Source: JAUXFK01 sp034189035
GTDB lineage: Bacteria; Desulfobacterota; UBA8473
NCBI GenBank assembly: GCA_034189035.1
Contig: JAXHVA010000015.1
Span: 1 to 60,309, forward strand
DNA length: 60,309 nucleotides
Direction of reading: 5' to 3'
The position numbers and the translations under genes are program-made. Shown here piece after piece: positions 55,419-60,309 of the stretch (position 1 is its first letter; each line of letters starts with the position of its first letter). A model generated the notes under the pieces. That model was not told the origin of the DNA, made no database searches, and was given only the letters and a program-made list of their open reading frames with translations.

Positions 55419-55886
55419 TCACACAGGCTTGATCCAGCTTTCAGATATTCTTACAGCGACGACCTCTCCTTGAGCGCATTCCTGTTCGTTTGCAAAAAGC
55501 GAACAGACAACCACAGTGCTTTTCTCTCGCATTTCCTTTACCCTTGCCTTCAATACAACAGGGCCATTCATCGGTGTCGGGCGCAGATATTTGACATTCA
55601 AAGATCCTGTAACATAGAATATAGGAGGGTCGGAGTTTATTTCCCGACTCTCTGCTCGGTAAGCATCCACTACAGCAGCCCAGACTGAGTGACAGTCAAT
55701 TAGAGATGCAATAATTCCGCCATAGAGTATGCCAGGTGCAGCTGTATGATATTCCTTAGGCTGCCATTTACAGACAAGCTCATCTCCTGATAAATAGCTC
55801 TTTATCTGAAGCCCGTGCTTATTATCACTTCCACAACCAAAACAGTAGTTTCCTTCTACTTCATCCTGAAAGTAACTTTGACTCAT
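55419..55886 (-). CDS. Hotdog-fold thioesterase (PaaI-like)
   Basis: This 155-residue protein has an N-terminal CFGCGSDNKHGLQIKSYL segment common in a subset of PaaI/thioesterase proteins, and the hotdog core with AAPGILYGGIIASLIDCHSV and GSLNVKYLRPTPMNGPVVL. It probably hydrolyses acyl-CoA esters in the cytoplasm. It follows the SurA-like gene by 20 bases on the same strand. Substrate unknown. Confidence 0.85.
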   Translation of the reverse strand: MSQSYFQDEVEGNYCFGCGSDNKHGLQIKSYLSGDELVCKWQPKEYHTAAPGILYGGIIASLIDCHSVWAAVVDAYRAESREINSDPPIFYVTGSLNVKYLRPTPMNGPVVLKARVKEMREKSTVVVCSLFANEQECAQGEVVAVRISESWIKPV

Positions 55887-55906
55887 ATTATGACTAATTC
55901 CTTTCT

Positions 55907-56896
55907 TTAATTTTGAAATACTTCTATTTTTGCGTTATTTTTGAGAGTATCAACGTATTTTTTGACCTGATCTTGAACTTTTGTATTCTTCAAGTGTTTC
56001 TCAATTCTATCCTTTGCATCCTTGAAAGTGATTGTGGTTTCAGCTTTTTTATCGACAACTTTAATCAAGTGATAACCGAATCTGGTCTCAACAACGTCAC
56101 TTATTCCGCCTGGTTTTAAAGAAAAAGCGGCCTCTTCAAAAGGCTTAACCATTTGTCCCCGTGAAAAGTAATTCAGGCTTCCGCCCTTAGCATTGCTGGG
56201 GCATTGCGAGAGTTCTTTAGCAAGAGCCGAAAAGTCCTCACCTTTTTTCAGCCTCTGTTGAATCTCTTCTATTTTCGTGCGTGCCTCGCTCTTTTTTGCC
56301 TCATCAGCCTTTGGATCAACCTTAATCAAGATATGACTGGCATGTATCATCTCGGGTTTTTTGAATAACTGCGGCTGTTTTTCATAGTAAGATTTGATCT
56401 CTGTTTCAGTGATATTAACCTTTTGAGTAAAGAGTTGATCCACTAATTTTTTAATCGCCATACTTTTTTTTAACCTGTCTTTAAGACCAGCCTCAGTTAA
56501 TTTATTTGCACTCAGTGATTTCTTGAAATCGTCTTCACTTTCGTATCTTTTCTTTAAAGCCATAAATTCTTCATTGACCTTTGCATCATCAATCATTATT
56601 TTCTTTTTTTGACTTTCCTGAAGGAGCAATTCGCGACCAATAATCTTTTCAAGGGTCTTTTCTTTGAAATCCTGTAGCTGGGAGTCATTGAGAGGCCTTT
56701 TCATCATGGAAAGCCGCTTTTTTATTATAAGCATCTCAGTATCCAGATCTTCTTGTGTGAATATAACACCGTTAACGACTGCAACCCTGTCAGATGCCGT
56801 TTGCTTTTCAGCTGCGAGTAAGAGCGGAGCGCATGATAAGATAATGAAAAATAAAAGCAGTATTGATAAAGGCCATCTTACGTTTTTTCTTTGCAT
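55907..56896 (-). CDS. SurA/PrsA-like periplasmic peptidyl-prolyl isomerase
   Basis: This 329-residue protein has a signal peptide (about residues 8-28, with a Cys in LSCAPLLLAAEK), a SurA N-type chaperone region (VAVVNGVIFTQEDLDTEML), and a parvulin domain with HASHILIKVDPKADEAKK, FSALAKELSQCPSNAKGG and GYHLIKVVDKK. It likely assists outer-membrane protein folding. A minus-strand promoter (TTGACA 57031-57026, AATATT 57008-57003, 17-base spacer) lies about 110 bases upstream. Confidence 0.92.
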   Translation of the reverse strand: MQRKNVRWPLSILLLFFIILSCAPLLLAAEKQTASDRVAVVNGVIFTQEDLDTEMLIIKKRLSMMKRPLNDSQLQDFKEKTLEKIIGRELLLQESQKKKIMIDDAKVNEEFMALKKRYESEDDFKKSLSANKLTEAGLKDRLKKSMAIKKLVDQLFTQKVNITETEIKSYYEKQPQLFKKPEMIHASHILIKVDPKADEAKKSEARTKIEEIQQRLKKGEDFSALAKELSQCPSNAKGGSLNYFSRGQMVKPFEEAAFSLKPGGISDVVETRFGYHLIKVVDKKAETTITFKDAKDRIEKHLKNTKVQDQVKKYVDTLKNNAKIEVFQN

Positions 56897-57002
56897 TTGT
56901 TTTCTCCTTTTCTCAAGTTGCGAAGTAAGGTATTATATTTTTTACTCAACCTTACCCAATTATAGAAGAAAGTAATACCGTGAGTCAAGCAGGAAAAACC
57001 CA

Positions 57003-57031
57003 AATATTGTTATTAACCAAACACATGTCAA
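57003..57031 (-). promoter_or_regulatory. Sigma70-type promoter for the SurA-like gene
   Basis: Minus-strand TTGACA (57031-57026) and AATATT (57008-57003) with a 17-base spacer. Confidence 0.45.
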
Positions 57032-57123
57032 ACACAAAGGTTCTGGCAAAAAAAATTAAGCGGCTAGTTTATCTATAACCACAAGGAGAGAGTTATTATA
57101 GTTTTTGAGCCTTTTATAGAGTT

Positions 57124-57770
57124 TTAGTATCGGAGTTTACATATTGATACCTCCATGAGGTCTTTTCCAATTGTATTTAGTGATATCAAGTCGGAGAAGT
57201 TATCTTCTTTCAACCTTGCCATTGATTTGTGGTGTAGATGATGGAATGATTTTATAACGTATAGTGTAGAAAGTTCATATTTGATCCGGCATGTGTACTC
57301 TGGTTTTTTTGAGGATGCATCTAGGGTCTGAGACATATATATTGGTAAATTCCGTATCTCCATTCGTTTGGATACGGCGTATAGGAAAGGGAGATTCTTT
57401 GATGAGTCTGTTAACGAACTCTTTTCTGGATATATATCTGCATCGCACCATATGGTAAAATCATCTATGCCGGTGAACTGATTATACTGTTCCCCTCTCA
57501 TAGGATAAGGAACATACTTTACATCAATCTGTACCATGTCTCCAGGGTTTGGCATCTCATATCGCTTTGCATGTTTCTTCTGTGTTTTTTAGGTTTTGGA
57601 ATAATCAATCCTTCGCGTCTTAATAATATGACCGATAGTAGATAGTGGCAGAGTTATGTTGTGATCTTTATTCAAGTAAAAGGCAATTCTGACAAAACCA
57701 TGACCGGTCTTCTCCCGTAGAGCCTTTATGAGTTTTATCTTAGAGATTCTACTAGTCATATGTAAAAAGA
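57124..57770 (-). pseudogene. IS481-type integrase-core transposase remnant
   Basis: The longest piece begins MPNPGDMVQIDVKYVP and has QYNQFTGIDDFTIWCDADIYPEKSS, the start of the DDE core of IS481-like transposases. Upstream in another frame the helix-turn-helix part reads IKLIKALREKTGHGFVRIA and LPLSTIGHIIKTRR. The C-terminal half of the catalytic core is lost and the remaining tail is unlike the family. At least one frameshift is present. Confidence 0.65.
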
Positions 57771-57902
57771 ACGACTACAGCCCAATACCTCACATGCCAA
57801 ACTGTCATTTTTCCGCTCTTCATCTTTGAAGAAAAGAGTGACTTTCTTACGAAAGTCAATATTACGATTATATATCATTTGCATTTGCTCTTTTATTACC
57901 AG

Positions 57903-58505
57903 TAATTTCCGGTTAGGTATTTGTATATGGATACCAGGAATACACCTGTTTGAATTTTGATTCGTACTTCTTTCACTCTTTTGATACTGGCCTTCTCGTC
58001 GTGCTGCTCATGGCAGTAAATTGTCAGCAATAGATATGTTATCACACCTGAAAGGATTTAAACCATACGCCCCCGTTTATCTCTGGCAATGAGATGGTAG
58101 AATTTGAGGTGCCGTTTCCACCAGGCGAAGAATTTACGATAGTGCTAAGATTCACTTTGTTAGCTTTGATACTGGCCTTGATCCGGCACACAAAAAACTT
58201 TTTTTCCTCCTGCAGGGTATCAAATTGCCTGTGGCATTGGTATCCTCGATCCATAACTCCAGTTAAGTCAAAGTTAATATGAACCTTGGCTTTCTTAGAA
58301 TATTTTCTATAGTCGGCCCAGTAAAATAAGAGACCTCCATCAATAAATGAGCCGTCAATGCCGACTAGGTCTTCAAGTGTAGAGTGATTCTTTGACAGGA
58401 CTTCACTCGCTTGATCACGAAGTTTCTGGGATATATAGGCGAACTGCTAAGACCTTGGGTATTAATGGCCTCAGAAAAGCTGCTCTATTTCAATTATAGC
58501 CTCAT
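57903..58505 (-). pseudogene. IS4-family transposase remnant (copy 2)
   Basis: The minus strand reads LEDLVGIDGSFIDGGLLFYW and KAKVHINFDLTGVMDRGYQC (DDE core region with the first Asp block), then KFFVCRIKASIKANKV. After a stop it continues ILSGVITYLLLTIYCHEQHD and ASIKRVKEVRIKIQ, matching copy 1 at 6926-7145. Several stops break it. The two copies lie in the same orientation about 51 kb apart. Confidence 0.7.
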
Positions 58506-58580
58506 AAACTATGGCCATAGGGAAGAGTCCGAGTAAGTCCTCCATTGAATATGTGATTGAGGATTCCGACAGATAAAGAA

Positions 58581-58617
58581 AAAAATACACCCAACCTTCC
58601 GGGTTGAGTGTATTTTT
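58581..58617. terminator. Strong rho-independent terminator hairpin
   Basis: AAAAATACACCCAACC and GGTTGAGTGTATTTTT form a 16-base stem with one mismatch around TTCCG. Flanking A and T tracts allow action in both directions. It lies about 110 bases after the stop of the secreted metzincin gene. Confidence 0.8.
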
Positions 58618-58725
58618 ATAAACGTCTCTCCAAAGGAACTGATACGTACAATTGGAATCTGGATTGACAGCTCACCAACACTCTTCTTGTTCTTTTCATG
58701 ATTGCAAGAAAAGAAGATAAAGTTT

Positions 58726-59955
58726 CTACATATTGGGATCAGTAATGCATTGGAACTTGCTGATTGTCCAGTAAATCAAAGGGTTCGAAATGTTATCGCA
58801 ATTTTCCTGACTCATCAAATCAGGATTATCCAAACAGAATCCACTCGGTTCCATGAGAGAGCTTGGAGTACTGTTAAATGGCGGAGAGCTAGGATGCATC
58901 AGATTCAAACTGTGCCCCAACTCGTGGGCTACGTTATACAGATTAATGGGCAGATTTGAATCACATGTAATAATCTGTGTATTTGCGGTTCCTGAGCTCC
59001 ATGTTGCGCCACCTCCCCATGTACCCACAGGATCAAATGTTTCGACAAAGAAAACTTCCACAGCATTTGGATCATCATAAGAAGCACGGAGTGCACCTGC
59101 TTCTCCTGCAGAAAGAATCCGCCAGTCATCATTGGCCACATACACAGGTGGAAGAAAGTTCATCTGCAGACAGCACCTATTCCAAATATCAAATGCATAT
59201 CCTTTCATAATTTCCCAGCTTCCTCCTGTAGTTGCCACACCACCACCTAGAGAACACCCTGTATCAGGTATATATTCAACGAATACTGGTTGTACTTTTA
59301 TTGTTTCCTTCAAATAGATGGGCCAGATGATGCTACCTACCACAGGATTATTATTAGACTCAATATATTCAATACTTCCAACTACTTTTTCGTCGACTTT
59401 CACTTTTATTCCAACAACAGCTCTGATAGGCTGTTGTTTCATGCTTTTCAAATCAGGTTGATCTTCAAGCTGGCATGTGATTACACCGGAAGCTTTTTCA
59501 GTAAACGATCTGAAATTGTCTTGTACTACATAGTCTTTGATAGGCTGCTCAAATCCCATAATCTTATCTATTAATGGATAATGGATCTCAGACACAAACT
59601 CGGTGATAATTTGATCTGTGCTTTGATTGTAAGTGGTTTTTGTCTGTCCAGGTATAAATCGAAGTGAGATATTCCCCGTAGCTCCATAACTCGAATTGAA
59701 TCCATGACTGACAAATCCATGCGAAAGAAGTGTTGCTTTCATTTTAGATTGTCCTCCAGATAATTCGTACAGCAATTCCATATCCATAGAAGAGTTTTCT
59801 TCAGCCTTGTTGCCATTAAATAACAGTTGTACTTTTTCCAAGTTTAGAATGAGATAAGGTGTTTCTACTTCTTGTGCAAATCCAGACCCGGTCAACATGG
59901 TCATCCCAAATAATAATAAAGTCAATAACCAAATCATTTTTTTTAATTTAAACAT
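58726..59955 (-). CDS. Secreted metzincin-like zinc metalloprotease
   Basis: This 409-residue protein starts with a clear signal peptide (about residues 5-27, WLLTLLLFGMTMLTGSGFAQ). Residues 30-230 are an N-terminal domain of unknown type rich in beta-strand-like sequence. The C-terminal part carries VAHELGHSLNLMHP, the HExxHxxxxxH zinc site of metzincins with Asn where most have Gly. SSLMEPSGF downstream looks like the Met-turn. Several cysteines (CRQ-type pairs near CCLQM, CDSN, CDNI, FQCIT) may form disulfides. It probably acts outside the cell or in the periplasm. No family name is assigned. A GGAGG precedes the ATG. Confidence 0.75.
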   Translation of the reverse strand: MFKLKKMIWLLTLLLFGMTMLTGSGFAQEVETPYLILNLEKVQLLFNGNKAEENSSMDMELLYELSGGQSKMKATLLSHGFVSHGFNSSYGATGNISLRFIPGQTKTTYNQSTDQIITEFVSEIHYPLIDKIMGFEQPIKDYVVQDNFRSFTEKASGVITCQLEDQPDLKSMKQQPIRAVVGIKVKVDEKVVGSIEYIESNNNPVVGSIIWPIYLKETIKVQPVFVEYIPDTGCSLGGGVATTGGSWEIMKGYAFDIWNRCCLQMNFLPPVYVANDDWRILSAGEAGALRASYDDPNAVEVFFVETFDPVGTWGGGATWSSGTANTQIITCDSNLPINLYNVAHELGHSLNLMHPSSPPFNSTPSSLMEPSGFCLDNPDLMSQENCDNISNPLIYWTISKFQCITDPNM

Positions 59956-60309
59956 AGTACACCTCCATTAAAGTTTTCAAATTGAATTAAATAACGACAA
60001 GGCCCGCCGGTTGTAATGAAGCGTAGCGGAATAAGTTATTATTTACCTGTCTCCTTTGTTTTCCTTTGTTTATTCAAAGCGATTCGTATATGATATTTTT
60101 TTACCTCCTTCTTTCATAGTAACTGTTTACTATTCCCTTTCTAAGGCATTCCTAATCCATATTTATTACCCCCCTTCACAATTAATATTAATCGCGGTGC
60201 TGACCGGCACCGGGGGCCGCACAAGCAAACGCAGTTTGATTGTGCGGTTCACGGTGTCCGGTCAAGTACCTTGTTCTGGCGCGCGGAGCGCGACGGAACA
60301 AGGTACTTG
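59956..60309. repeat. Upstream region with GC-rich nested hairpins at the window edge
   Basis: 60201-60264 forms a long hairpin: TGACCGGCACCG pairs with CGGTGTCCGGTCA around a second stem (CCGCACAA/TTGTGCGG and CAAAC/GTTTG with a GCA loop). Directly after it CAAGTACCTTGTTC (60263-60276) is a perfect inverted copy of GAACAAGGTACTTG (60296-60309). A weaker one, AATAAC/GTTATT at 59990-60040, flanks a GC-rich core. The GC-rich blocks contrast with the AT-rich surroundings. Confidence 0.5.

Noticed and set aside
1..60309. CRISPR array
   Set aside because: No regularly spaced direct repeats were seen and no cas genes are present.

Overview
The window looks like a chromosomal piece of an anaerobic, Gram-negative bacterium, most likely a Desulfobacterota-type (deltaproteobacterial) anaerobe of moderately low G+C. 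The reasons are an oxygen-sensitive glycyl radical enzyme with a small cysteine-rich partner, a double BadF/HgdC-type ATP-dependent activase with its partner, several acyl-CoA dehydrogenases, an AmmeMemoRadiSam-type radical SAM enzyme, and outer-membrane-related genes (TonB, SurA-like isomerase). The taxonomic guess is inference; no rRNA gene is present.

Layout. 1-3150: a graveyard of broken genes (IS3 transposase end inserted in an hsdR remnant, YkgJ-type cysteine cluster protein, DUF4143 ATPase) followed by an intact endonuclease V homologue. 3376-6912: an orphan radical SAM protein, a DUF77/thiamine-binding protein with AmrS, a ThiF-like remnant and a UPF0173 hydrolase. 6920-7822: IS4 remnant and a broken integron-type integrase. 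7985-17254: leuS, an IS1 remnant, a CBS-domain protein, a murI-GerMN-fusA operon, and a BadI/MenB-like hydratase coupled to a DsrE-like protein. 17562-27288: a long plus-strand housekeeping run (gatB, mtnA, ilvE-like, mgtE remnant, recO, ptsH, ptsI, metK, ahcY). 27319-28089: TonB and tRNA-Val.

28234-40479 is the most distinctive part. All genes are on the minus strand: a family III CoA-transferase, a 973-residue double activase, its HgdB-like partner, a 77-residue Cys-rich small subunit, a benzylsuccinate-synthase-like glycyl radical enzyme, and a pair of acyl-CoA dehydrogenases. Together they resemble the parts list of an anaerobic fumarate-addition pathway: radical activation, CoA transfer, dehydrogenation, ATP-driven reduction or dehydration. 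Neither the radical SAM activase nor a second CoA-transferase subunit is in the cluster, so the substrate and even the reaction class remain inference.

40700-47109: a methyltransferase, a heavily broken hybrid histidine kinase, and ruvB, ruvA, ruvC and yebC. 47737-50611: nadA, a small Cys protein and a third acyl-CoA dehydrogenase. 50876-55410: the conserved rpmH-rnpA-yidD-yidC-jag-mnmE cluster. 55419-60309: a hotdog thioesterase, a SurA-like isomerase, IS481 and IS4 remnants, a secreted metzincin-like protein, and GC-rich hairpins at the window edge.

Two themes recur. First, at least ten pseudogenes or IS remnants mark an actively decaying accessory complement. Second, several intergenic gaps carry related 140-180 bp elements with terminal inverted repeats.
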